A stretch of DNA of 64,000 nt. Source: Adineta ricciae. Lineage: Eukaryota > Rotifera > Eurotatoria > Adinetida > Adinetidae. The position numbers and the translations under genes are program-made. The notes beneath the pieces were generated by a model. That model did no database searches and had not been told where the DNA came from. It saw only the letters and a list, made by a program, of their open reading frames with translations. Numbering within the stretch: position 1 is the stretch's first letter; each line of letters opens with the position of its first letter. Below are positions 36,648-46,187 of the stretch, in pieces. The DNA is taken from contig CAJNOJ010000452.1 in NCBI GenBank assembly GCA_905250025.1, positions 1 through 64,000 of the forward strand, given 5' to 3'.

Positions 36648-36689
36648 AGGGTGGGCTCAGCCTACCCTAAAGGTATCTGAGCCCACCCT
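36648..36689. repeat. Perfect 13-bp inverted repeat (hairpin)
   Basis: agggtgggctcag (36648-36660) and ctgagcccaccct (36677-36689) are exact reverse complements around a 16-base spacer. It sits at the point where the 5' part of transposase copy 1 is lost, so it may be the end of another inserted element. It could form a stable stem. Confidence 0.8.
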
Positions 36690-37559
36690 AGTGAGAATTC
36701 CTGGCGCAGCCGCTAGATGTATCCATTGAACAAAACCACACGTATGCCTTTTGTGGTCACACCAAATTTAATAATAGTTGTGCTAGTTGGCACGATGAAG
36801 AAAGAAATGAAGAAGTGCTAAATATAACAAGATGAGTTGATTAACTGACGCTATACCGATAAATGAGCAGAACTTGAGCCAATTAGTAGCAAAATGTTTG
36901 AAATTTAGAACAAAGGAAGTTCTAATGATCTCTTTTTCATCACGTTGCAAAACCAGAACATGTTTCATCAAAATTAGGCAGTATAAAATTAGATTATGAG
37001 CTTAGTTTTATTGATAAAGTAAATATACGAGCAGGAGAATAAAAGCTAATACAATAATATTAAATCACGTACAAAAAGCTGATTTTCGTCGAAATGAATA
37101 GTCGACGAAGTATCTGTCAACAAATTGTTTAGTCAATGAAACGTCTGTCGACAAAAATCTGTTGACAAAATGCTGTCGACGATTCATGTGCAATTCGTTT
37201 AAGCAGTAATGGATTATACGATTACATCTACCTCCTTTTATTGCCACAGGTAAGCGAAGAGAAGTGTACCCGTGTGCGAAGCATATGAAAGGTCAGATGT
37301 AAAAGAAAAAGCAATTTTTAGATGCTCTCCAAATTCTGTTTTATATGGAAAATGCAGAAAAGTATTTATACACGCACATTTTTTAGTAATTTCCGTATTT
37401 TTTAGCTAAAATGTACTGCAGAAGTGTTTAAAAATGGTGTTTGTCCACTCTTTTCTAGATAAATACTCCTCCTCGCGCATCATCTTCTTCTCCAAATAAA
37501 TACCAAATCAGTACAAATGCAGGCTGTCTTTCATTTTACTTACAAACTGTTCTCCTCCT
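36690..37559. other. Intergenic with short motif repeats
   Basis: No gene recognised. Contains degenerate 'tgtcgacaaa' units (separate entry). The stretch from about 37500 is the start of the duplicated 5' region of the mucin/EGF gene. Confidence 0.45.
37088..37185. repeat. Degenerate gtcgacaaa motif cluster, left
   Basis: Five or six spaced copies of a word like (c)tgtcgacaaa or gtcgacgaa, with ttgacaaa variants. A similar cluster in the same orientation occurs at 39215-39275, so the two flank the 37.2-39.2 kb interval containing transposase copy 2. Confidence 0.6.
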
Positions 37560-38038
37560 GTTGTCTTTCTACGGACTACTCTTCAGAGTTTTTGCAAAAA
37601 TCAAAATTTCTTTTGTTGAAAAAAAACACACACAATGTTTATTGACTACTTTTTCTTTGTTTTCCTTTTAATCGTTACTTTCTGGGCGTATAGAACTCCG
37701 AGATCATGAATCAATTCATCAAGTGTCATTAGTGTTTTTTCTTCTGCACAATACCTAAGCTAGAAAAAGTACAAAAAACGCCTTGCCATCTCAATGAGAT
37801 AAACATAAAGCACTTTTACTATAAATTCTACTGAAAAAAATCTCAACAAAATTATTTGTTACTTTTCATCGCATCATGCCTACTCTCTCTAAAACGAACA
37901 AGGGTTCGTATCCTCGATGGTCCGGACCCGTGGTCACAGTACGTATTCTTACATTGATTTCTGTTAACAATCGTATTTACTTATCTATCTGTCTGTTGCT
38001 TAGAACCAGTTACCATGGACTAATAGAACAACTCAATN
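37560..38038 (+). pseudogene. 5' end of mucin/EGF membrane protein gene, partial duplicate
   Basis: Near-copy of 39720-40219. ATG at 37876 begins MPTLSKTNKGSYPRWSGPVV, followed by the same GTACGT...TTGCTTAG intron and the start of exon 2, then cut by the N at 38039. The upstream non-coding region (pyrimidine- and A-rich runs) is also shared. Only exon 1 and part of exon 2 are present, so it is an allelic end or a truncated copy. Confidence 0.7.
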
Positions 38039-38040
38039 TC

Positions 38041-38798
38041 GTATATGTGATTAGGAGTCACTTCGTTTTAGTTGTACCGTGCGTAATCGCCCTTTTACCT
38101 GGTCGATCAGCAACTATCTACAAGCGTCTGTTTCAACTACTCGACCAGGAAGCTGCAGATCTTCACATGACATTCGAACCGAAACTCATCACAAGTGACT
38201 TTGAATCTGGATTGATCAAAGCTGTAAAACATCATGTATGTCTTTCCTCTCATTCTGACGAGACTATGCAAATGAACGATTCTCACTTTTTCAGTTTCCG
38301 ATGTCGCGACATGTGGGGCGTTTTTTTCATTTTACCCAAAGCGTGCATCGGAAGATACAGCAACTTGGACTGTCTGTTGAATATAAAAATAATGAAGAAA
38401 CGCGATCCCTCTGTCAACAACTCATGGCACTCGGTCTTCTCCCTCGTGGCAAAGTGTTGCCTGCATTCGAACATCTCACCGAAGCCCAGCTTGAATCACT
38501 CGAAGACGTGTTCGACTATTTCGAAGATTTCTGGACGGAAACAACGCTCATTGATTTATGGAACGTCTCCGATTTGAAAATTAGAACGAATAATAATGCT
38601 GAAGGTAAATAAGTTCTTCCCTTCACAATCTCTGTCGGTAATTTGTGCTTTACCTAGGGTGGCATAAAGGATTCGCTCACCGCATCGATAAGAAACACTC
38701 CAATATTTGGCACTTCACCCGCATTTTGCAAGAAGAAAGAAATTGATCTCGTCGACTACCTCGAGGGTCTCTCTCTTTTGATCGCGAAGAAAAAGTAG
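38041..38798 (+). pseudogene. MULE-type transposase gene, copy 2, partial
   Basis: Plus-strand fragment: an acceptor TTTTAG then VPCVIALLPGRSATIYKRLF ... LITSDFESGLIKAVKHH (Asp of the DDE core kept), a 59-nt intron (GTATGT...TTTTTCAG), FPMSRHVGRFFHFTQSVHRKIQ ... NNAEG, a second short intron ending TTTACCTAG, then WHKGFAHRIDKKHSNIWHFT. After ILQEERN the frame breaks: compared with copy 1 about 40 residues are deleted before YLEGLSLLIAKKK and the stop at about 38798. The N-terminal half (DGTF block) is missing beyond the N at 38039. Confidence 0.78.
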
Positions 38799-39590
38799 AA
38801 AAGATTCAAAGTATTACTTTTGAATCAAGGCAAAAGTTTTTGTCTAGTTCGTTGTCTGCACCATATGTTGATAATGTATCTGTGATTTGTGTAAATTAAT
38901 GAAATCGTTCTTGCTTATAATTTGATGTACTCGATTGAAGAAAGCGTTGTTCCACTAGGCTAAATCTTGTTTCATTCAGGAGATGACATTGTCGTTTTGT
39001 CGAAAAGGCTTACACATCCTCTCTTCGCCCACACGCCTGTGTTTCCTCGTAGTGAGATTAGCTGTAGGACTTGATATGAATTACCCAACTCATAGTTCAA
39101 GCTTTGTCGAACGACTTGAATTCATCAAGAAGAGGTTCAAATTCGATATTTCGTTGCAAGAATGCTTTGAGTTGTAAGTAATGGTCATTATCCTAAAACT
39201 TTTCCGGTTGAGTATCTGTCGACAAAGAACCTGTCGACTAAGTGCTTGTCGATGAAGTTTCGTCGACGAATGAGATAACTACCGATTATATCTAGGGCAT
39301 CTAGGAAGTTGACCGATGAACGAAAAAAACGTATATCTTTACTAGAAAATGAGTTGATGCATTTTTAACGAGAGGCACTGAATTTGTCCTCATATTAACA
39401 AAACTGACTTTTCTCAATGACAAAGACATGAGTCGAACCGCTAAAAAGTAGTTTCCTAGAATCAGTTTTTGATGCTGAATCAGGAGAAGAAACCTCCAAA
39501 GGTATAACATATTTTTTTAAAACCCTACTGTCAAATTTCGAGTGAAAATTCTGAATTTCGAAAGCCTCGGTTTTTGTAGTATTTGAAGAT
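38799..39590. other. Intergenic, no supported gene
   Basis: Follows the transposase remnant. A 64-codon open frame at 38983-39177 has no features. Includes the second gtcgac motif cluster. Confidence 0.45.
39215..39275. repeat. Degenerate gtcgacaaa motif cluster, right
   Basis: Four consecutive variants of one 12-14-base unit: ctgtcgacaaag, ctgtcgactaag, cttgtcgatgaag, cgtcgacgaat. Same orientation as the cluster near 37.1 kb, and both are followed by a similar 'gattata...atcta' word. Confidence 0.6.
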
Positions 39591-40056
39591 TTCTCCTTAT
39601 GGAAGACGACTTTCTTTGTCACTCAATTATACATATTCGGATTCAGCGCATCAAACTGCATCATCTTACAATAAAAAATCAACAAAAAAAATTCGCTCCA
39701 CTTTTGCCTGTCGCCAATCTTACAAAATGTTCTCCTTCCAGTGTCTTTCTACAGACTACTCTTCAGAGTTTTTGCAACAACAAAAATTTCTTTTATCGAA
39801 AAAAAAACGCATACATTGTTTACTGACTACTTTTTCTTTGTTTTTGTTTTACTTGTTACTGCCTTGTCGTATAGAACTCCGACATCATGAATTAATTCAT
39901 CGAGTGGCATTAGTGTTTTTTCTTCTGCACAATACCTAAGCTAGAAAAAGTACAAAAAACATCTCGCCAACTCAATGAGATAAAAGTAAAGCGCTTTTAC
40001 TTTAAATTATACTGAAAAAATTCTTAACAGAGTTACTTGCTACTTCTCATCGCATC

Positions 40057-40824
40057 ATGCCTACTCTCTCTAAAACGAGCAAGGGTTCATATCCTCGATG
40101 GTCCGGACCCGTGGTCACAGTACGTATTCTTACATTGATTTCTGTTAACAATCGTATTTACTTATCTATCTGTCTGTTGCTTAGAACCAGTTACCATGGA
40201 CTAATAGAACAACTCAATTGGATACCCTACCGAGTATTCTAGAGGAAGATCGTACATTATGTAAACGAAAAAAAGCTATAGCAATCGGTTTTATCCTGTG
40301 TGTACTGCTTGGCCTTGCTATCGGAGTACCTTTCATAGTGGAAACGATAAACTTAACAACAACATCGACTACAACAAGTTCTACAAGTACAACTAGTACT
40401 ACAAGCACCACGAGCAGTTCAAGTTCTACAAGTAGTACTAGTACTACAAGCACCACAAGCAGCTCAAGTTCTACAAGTAGTACTAGTACTACAAGCAGCT
40501 CAAGTTCTACAAGTACCACTAGTACTACAAGCACCACAAGCAGTTCAAGTTCTACAAGTAGTACTAGCACGACAAGTAGGTGATAGAAAATAGCGGTACT
40601 GTGTGTTTTAATTGTCTCGTTTTTAGGTATTTTATGTTTAAATGGGTACGTCTTTTATCTATAGATGAAAAAACACTCCTTCCTAACTCTGTTTTTCAGA
40701 GGTACCCCACTTTGGAACGGTACATGTGCATGTAAGAATTATACCACGGGTACTCATTGTGAAACGCCACTTTGCCTTGTCGCTGGCTCCCTATCCACGG
40801 CCTGCTCAAACAACGGTACCTGTN
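40057..40824 (+). CDS. Type II membrane protein with Ser/Thr-rich stalk and EGF-like module, 3' incomplete
   Basis: ATG at 40057 (MPTLSKTSKGSYPRW). A GTACGT...TTGCTTAG intron leads into NQLPWTNRTTQLDTLPSIL. A single TM helix follows (IAIGFILCVLLGLAIGVPFIV), then a stalk of about 70 residues made almost only of Ser and Thr (40361-40575), expected to be O-glycosylated. Donor A/GTAGGT at 40576 leads to a mini-exon of about 18 nt (ILCLNG). A further intron brings the EGF-like stretch GTPLWNGTCACKNYTTGTHC and a second Cys-rich start (ACSNNGTC). The sequence stops at the N at 40824, so downstream EGF repeats are missing. Likely a cell-surface mucin-like protein; ligand unknown. Confidence 0.65.
40361..40575 (+). 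repeat. Low-complexity ACT/AGT/AGC repeats encoding the Ser/Thr stalk
   Basis: Imperfect tandem repeats of units such as agttctacaagtagtactagtactacaag. Part of the preceding gene. The array is probably length-variable between alleles. Confidence 0.85.
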
Positions 40825-40920
40825 CGAAAACTACCATGATCGATTCAACTAGATACAATATCAAATACAGTTTTTGATATTTTACTGTGCTAAAGAACAT
40901 TTACTGAACTCGTGCGCTCT

Positions 40921-41739
40921 ATGGCATCGAAATTACCTTACACGGCGATTCCAATTGATGATTCATTTATTAAAATGATACCGAATCAAGCCACAAAATT
41001 AATCCAAGAAATTCAAAAAGATATTGCAAACGAAAAAGAAATATCTGATCGGACTTATCAAGCATGTGATGCAATTCTTCAAAGTATTCAAAAAGAATAT
41101 CTCCGTATACAAATTGAATTCGTTGAAGAAACACAAATACTTATTACAAAAGCTTTACTAGAACCAAATAAAAAATTCCATGAAACTTGGTTGCAATTTT
41201 TCGAGATATTTGCAGGAAGATGTCATCAAATAACTGGGCCGATTCTTCAAGTGTTGAACTCCGTGGCTTCGGAGAGCAAACGCCTACAGGACAAATATCG
41301 TTTATTGTTAGCTGGTGCCACAGCTTTCTCAGTTGTCTCTACAGTATTTATTGGTGGACTGATACTGCATTTTTTGCCAGAAGCTTGGTGTTGTTTTACA
41401 CTTACGGCTAGTGGACTTTCTTTAGCAGCAGCTGGAGCACTTTCAGCAGCTGGTCTAGCTATTGCGTGTGTCATTGGAGCAATGAACATATCAGCAATAC
41501 GTGCTGTATATGATAGATGTACAAGCGAGTTACAAACATTATTAACTAAATACCTCCCATGTTTATTTAATGTGCATAAAAACACGGTTACCTCAACAGA
41601 ATTGCAGCAAGCTATCAAAGGCTCGATCGATACATTCAAGGTCAAAGAAGATGTCTGGATTAATATTGATACATTGGAAATGTTGAAACGGTCAACAGTT
41701 CGCGAACTCGATGCTTTAAAGCAAAAAGCAAACCCATAA
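40921..41739 (+). CDS. Helical protein with central hydrophobic hairpin, unknown function
   Basis: Intronless frame with ATG at 40921 (MASKLPYTAIPIDD), 272 aa. The N-terminal 130 residues are amphipathic helix rich in Glu, Gln and Lys (KLIQEIQKDIANEKEI, EFVEETQILITKALL). Two hydrophobic segments follow (LLAGATAFSVVSTVFIGGLI and LAAAGALSAAGLAIACVIG), then another helical, polar C-terminal part. No signal peptide. Similar helix-hairpin-helix layouts occur in membrane-inserting helical-bundle proteins and in many unrelated coiled-coil membrane proteins, so no function is assigned. The upstream flank is cut by an N at 40824. Confidence 0.6.
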   Translation: MASKLPYTAIPIDDSFIKMIPNQATKLIQEIQKDIANEKEISDRTYQACDAILQSIQKEYLRIQIEFVEETQILITKALLEPNKKFHETWLQFFEIFAGRCHQITGPILQVLNSVASESKRLQDKYRLLLAGATAFSVVSTVFIGGLILHFLPEAWCCFTLTASGLSLAAAGALSAAGLAIACVIGAMNISAIRAVYDRCTSELQTLLTKYLPCLFNVHKNTVTSTELQQAIKGSIDTFKVKEDVWINIDTLEMLKRSTVRELDALKQKANP

Positions 41740-41821
41740 ACAGACACGTTGTCGTTATTTTTCCTTTTTAATCAAGACTTATATTTATTTTTTATACGAA
41801 ATTTAAAACAAGCTTTGAAAG

Positions 41822-42615
41822 TTAAGGATCTACTTTAATTCCTTTCCAAACTAAGTTTGCAATGGTGGTTAATTTCTGCGGTATCACCATTAATTCATGT
41901 TCATGTCCGTTCTCTTGACATTTTGTGCATAAATTATAATTATCACACGCCGAACAATGATACCGTTGCCCGATCAATGGTTTCATTTGACATCCCTGAC
42001 AAGAAACACCGAGCCACTCATAGTTTTCACCCGATTTCAGTCCACCGTTTAACCAATATCGAATAGCATCAGCATTCTGTTCGTAGATACCACCTACACC
42101 ATCAGTACTGATTACTTTTCCATCAGCAGATAGCACAACTAGAGTTGGAATACCATCAACATTGAGCTTTTCACTGAGTTTCTTCTCGCGATCACGTTCT
42201 GAAAATATACACATGAAGGATTATAAAAAAAAACAATCGATATAATTCGATAATTACCTGAATATGGCAAAGCTTTCCACGGCATTGAACTGAAATATTC
42301 ATTGAAGGCGATTTCATTCTCGTCCGACGAAAGAAAAACGATATCGAATCGATCATGTAATTCCGATTGAACTTCTTTGTAATGCTTCGCCAAAATCGGA
42401 GTTAAATGTTGACAAGGTCCACACCAATGAGCTCTTGAAAAGAAAATATTTGTGAAAAGAAGGATGAGGCTGATAATTACTCACGAAAAATAAATTGCAA
42501 CAACTTTGTTATCTAAATCACTCGTCGGCACCTGACGATAAGGTTCATTCGATTCATTGTTCGGATTGACTTCGAGTAAATATTCTCCTAAGAGATCTTT
42601 TAGATCAATAGCCAT
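41822..42615 (-). CDS. Nucleoredoxin-like thioredoxin-fold protein with C-terminal ZZ zinc finger
   Basis: Three exons from ATG 42615 (MAIDLKDLLGEYLL). The first intron (GTGAGT...TTTCAAG) splits Tyr-Phe-Ser from AHWCGPCQHLTPIL, so the redox motif WCGPC starts exon 2. The second intron (GTAATT...TTTTCAG) joins LPYS to ERDREKKLSEKL. The cis-Pro region reads VDGIPTLVVLSADG, as in tryparedoxin/nucleoredoxin. The C-terminal part GVSCQGCQMKPLIG...YHCSACDNYNLCTKC...H is a ZZ-type zinc finger with its Cys and His ligands present. About 230 aa. Predicted disulfide reductase that may dock to partners through the ZZ finger. Cytosolic by lack of a signal peptide. Confidence 0.88.
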
Positions 42616-42848
42616 TCTTCGTATAAACAACACCGAAAACGTGAAACGTTACTTCTTTATATAGACTTCGATGCAGAACAAAAAAAAACAAGCAGCGCCT
42701 ACATTCGTGTTCCGCGGTGATTCATCTCAAACTGCGTCTTTTCCCTCTCATACATGACTCATTCGGTTAATGTATAGACCAATTCAAAACAGACATGATT
42801 CATCTCTATTTTCTTTTTATTCACAAAATAATTACACATTGCTAGCAT

Positions 42849-43792
42849 TTAAGAAGGATATGCAACTAATCGAAGAACACTAGGCAAAGTTTTTGATCGT
42901 GGTTGTATTTGTAAAATAGTCCATAGATCGTTTCTGTAATTAACGCGAAGACGATTATATATGAAATCATATGGCATATAAAAATAACCATTATCAGCCT
43001 AAAAAACGAATTTCGAAAAAAAAAAATAAATAAATTTTACAGTTTTACTTACCCAATGTGGTCCCCATGAGTTTCTTGCGATGAAATGTCGCGATCGTCG
43101 ATCGTAACCGACAAGAACAACCGTATGAAAAGCATCTCTATCGATCAGTCGATCATCGAGGAGATGCTCTACTAAAAAACCATTATTCATTTGAATGTTC
43201 ATCGCAGTGTCTCCATCAAGCACAATATCAATAGGTACTAATATACCGTTATGCAAACATGTTTCAATAGAAAGAATATCAATAGGAACACGAAGCAAAG
43301 TAACTGTGTAATTCATGGCTTCCTCATAAGCATCATAAGTGGGCTGAAGATTTAGAAATTGCATATCGTATGGCCAACGGTGTTCTTTACAAACACCGTA
43401 GTCTCTTATAGCTAAGGCAATGTCTTTTTGAGTGACACCGTAATCTGTAATTAACGGTGCAAATTGTGTCCTTATTTGACCATTGTAGTTTATAAATAAA
43501 CGAGATACGTCAACATGATAACCCGTCGTACGTTGAATAAGATATTCGTAGATACTTGCAAATGCATTGGCAGAACTGAAGGAAAAGATAAAGTGATCAC
43601 AGTAGATCAGGAAATCAAGATTTACCAAGTGTTCATATCTTGTTGATATTTCACCGGTGCCATGTATGGCCGTAGGTCAACTTGAGACGATAATGGACTA
43701 AACGGAAATGAATAGAATTGTTGTGAATATCGATATTCATCTGGCACATGAGTAGGATATTCGTCTGTATATATCATATAAGTATTCCACAT
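42849..43792 (-). CDS. Papain-fold (C1-like) cysteine protease without propeptide
   Basis: Three exons: 43792-43626, 43575-43053 and 42998-42849; 279 aa, exact frame, start MWNTYMIYTDEYP. The catalytic Cys codon is split by the first intron (TG/T) in DMNTCSANAFASIYEYL. The His is in DAFHTVVLVGYD and the Asn in ARNSWGPHW, so the triad is complete. Typical animal cathepsins read CGSCWAF at the nucleophile. Here TCSANAF resembles the SCTANA-type C1 peptidases of bacteria and large DNA viruses. There is no signal peptide and no inhibitory prodomain of usual length (about 45 residues precede the mature start). Probably a cytosolic or atypically activated peptidase. Confidence 0.82.
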
Positions 43793-44324
43793 GATTTTTG
43801 ATACGTTTGAGACTGAATGGAAAGATGAGAAAGTACGTATTCCTTTTTATAGCACTTCGAAAATAACAAGGTAGATGTTAGCCATGATTTCTTTTTCTTA
43901 TTTGACTTTTTCAAGTTGAAAACAAGGAAATGAATGTGATGCATGTCGCAATGACGTGAATTGATTGCTCACTAATTTCTGACATATTTTCTTTTTCACC
44001 TTTAATTAAAACATACACACAGACAAGAGAAAACAAAATGATTTCTGTGGTTTCCCTTCTTCCGTTCTTCGGAAACAGCTTCTCATGTATCACAGGCAAA
44101 AAACACACATTCGTAGTTTACACAGGTTGTTTTGTCATGATATTTTATTGTCAAGAAAAAATGAAGATCACTTTTGTGAATGAGCTCGATGCGCATGGAT
44201 AAAAATCTTTCAATAGTTCGTCATCTTCTGCTCATGAACTAAAACTCGACTTCAACAATAAAATATGAGCAAAATTTATGCGGTTATAAAAGTCGGTAAC
44301 TGAAATAAAAGATGTTACCGGCAA
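43793..44324. other. Intergenic, no supported gene
   Basis: Upstream region of the protease and 3' flank of the next minus-strand gene. A 65-codon hydrophobic frame at 43911-44108 has no support. Confidence 0.5.
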
Positions 44325-46187
44325 TTATTTTATGCTTTCTATTGGAATAGGCACGATTTCTTCGATTCTGGACGTTTTTGTTGATAATTCAAAACGAACT
44401 GCATAGGCGAGATAAGTAAGTGGATCGAACAAAATAGTTGCTTTAATTTCATCGGTGTTCCTTCGAGAATGAAAATTTTCCAAATAATGTTCTGTACTTT
44501 CGTTTTGTTTTGCATTGAATTGCAACTCTGAAAACATTCTCCGATCGAAAGACGTACCATTATTCCATACATGAGCAATTTCTAGCTGATTGTCATACTT
44601 TAGATTCATCCATAAGCATAAATCCGATCGTCAGATTTACAGTCGTCAACGTAAATAAACGCTAATAAGTTTTTCATGTCTCTGCGTATTGTTTGAAACT
44701 TTTCAAATGTGAGAAGATCAAGAGTTTTATTCAATGGTTCGATGATTAATGAACATTGTTTACCATAATTATCTTCAATAACGATTTTGATTCTCAACGG
44801 TTGTGGCAGTGCAGTATTGGTTCGAGTACGTGCTTCTTTACATCTTCCAGCCGTTCCTCTTGTTAATATCTCTCCTTTTATACTGTATGAAAGCAGTTTA
44901 TTCGGTTCAATATTGATTAAAAGATGAGATAACCATCTGATATCTTTTCCTTGTGCGGACTCAGGTGCGATTGCAAGATTTTGACATTCTCGCCAGCCAC
45001 CATCATGCATTTGATAAAATAGAGATAAATTGGTAACTGAAATACCTTTATCGACAACTTGTGACCGTTTTTGACTTAAGATTTCTGATAGTATCGTTGT
45101 TTTTTCGAAAACAGCGATAGGAGTAATAAAAAATTGCTGTATAAACATGTCTTCCACATTCGATGCGATTTGCTCCATTGCGATAGTATTTTTATTACCA
45201 TAAGCCATGAGAATTGCTGAGTCACCTTCACATTCATGTTTAGCTATTTTCAGATCCGAAGTAACATTTATATCTATTTGTGGTCCTGTTCGTTTCGGTC
45301 GTGGAATTGTAGCAGCTAGTTCTTTTAAAGGTTGCCATTGCTGCGCCGTAAGAATATTATTACCAATGATTTCATCAGATGAATCTTTCATTTCAGCCTT
45401 TTCAATACACATACGAGATCGATCAAGTAGAATTTGTAGTTTTCGAGACCAAACATCGTCATCCGAAGCAACTTTTAAGTGACATACGATAAATAACGAC
45501 CTATCAGAGTCAGTATCATATTCCCATTGGCACTCGAGAAACCACGGAGCTGATGGTACATACTCCATTGTATTGTCCAGACGACCGATTAACTTATCTA
45601 TAAAATATTTACATAAACTCTTATCAAAGACGATTAATTTCGAAAATAATCTTTTGGAAAGTCTATAAACTAACGAAAGCTTTATTCTTACTTTCTCGTT
45701 TTTCTTTGACAATTTCCATCAATTGATACATTCCAAATATATAAAGACTATCGATGGTTTTGGTTGATATCAGTCTTATAAATAATTCGGAAATATTATT
45801 AAGGCCAATTCGAATGATTTTCTCTCCTTTATCTGATCCATCGTATTGGATTTGTTCCAGCCAAACAATTGTATTGTCAAAAAATGTAAAGTATGTAAGA
45901 ATGAATATTTTCTTGTCGACACAAATAATTTGATCATTGTCTTTGAGTACAGTTGAACATAAATCTGATTCACCTAAAGTAAACCCGTCCATAGTTGTTA
46001 ACTGAACTATCTGTAGATGCTTGTATGAAAGTTTTTTAATGATATATTCTTGTAATGTACGAAGAAGTTCACCAATAGTTGTTGTTGAAGGAGTATCTAT
46101 GACATAAACGAATTTACGTAATAAAGGTTTACCGTGATATGGATTTTGTCCATCACCCAATCGAACTTTAATCCGTAATTGCTCCAT
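44325..46187 (-). CDS. Protein with ubiquitin-like N-terminal domain, unknown function
   Basis: ATG at 46187 (MEQLRIKVRLGDGQNPY). The first 100 residues have a beta-grasp pattern (FVYVIDTPSTTTIGELLRTL, LKDNDQIICVD) reminiscent of coilin or ubiquitin-like N-termini. A 94-nt intron (45691-45598, GTAAGA...TTTATAG) restores the frame into KLIGRLDNTMEYVPSAPWF. The long second exon is mixed alpha/beta without a recognised domain. At about 44606 the frame meets TGA in 'ggatgaatctaaag', and a frame offset by one base continues MNLKYDNQLEIAHVW to 44325. This could be a frameshift, an unusual intron (for example from GTTGAC), or a real end with an unrelated downstream frame. Charged, no TM or signal peptide. 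Confidence 0.55.

Noticed and set aside
40214..40570. Minus-strand frame of Val/Leu-rich repeats
   Set aside because: It is the antisense of the Ser/Thr repeat stalk; the apparent hydrophobic protein is a composition effect.
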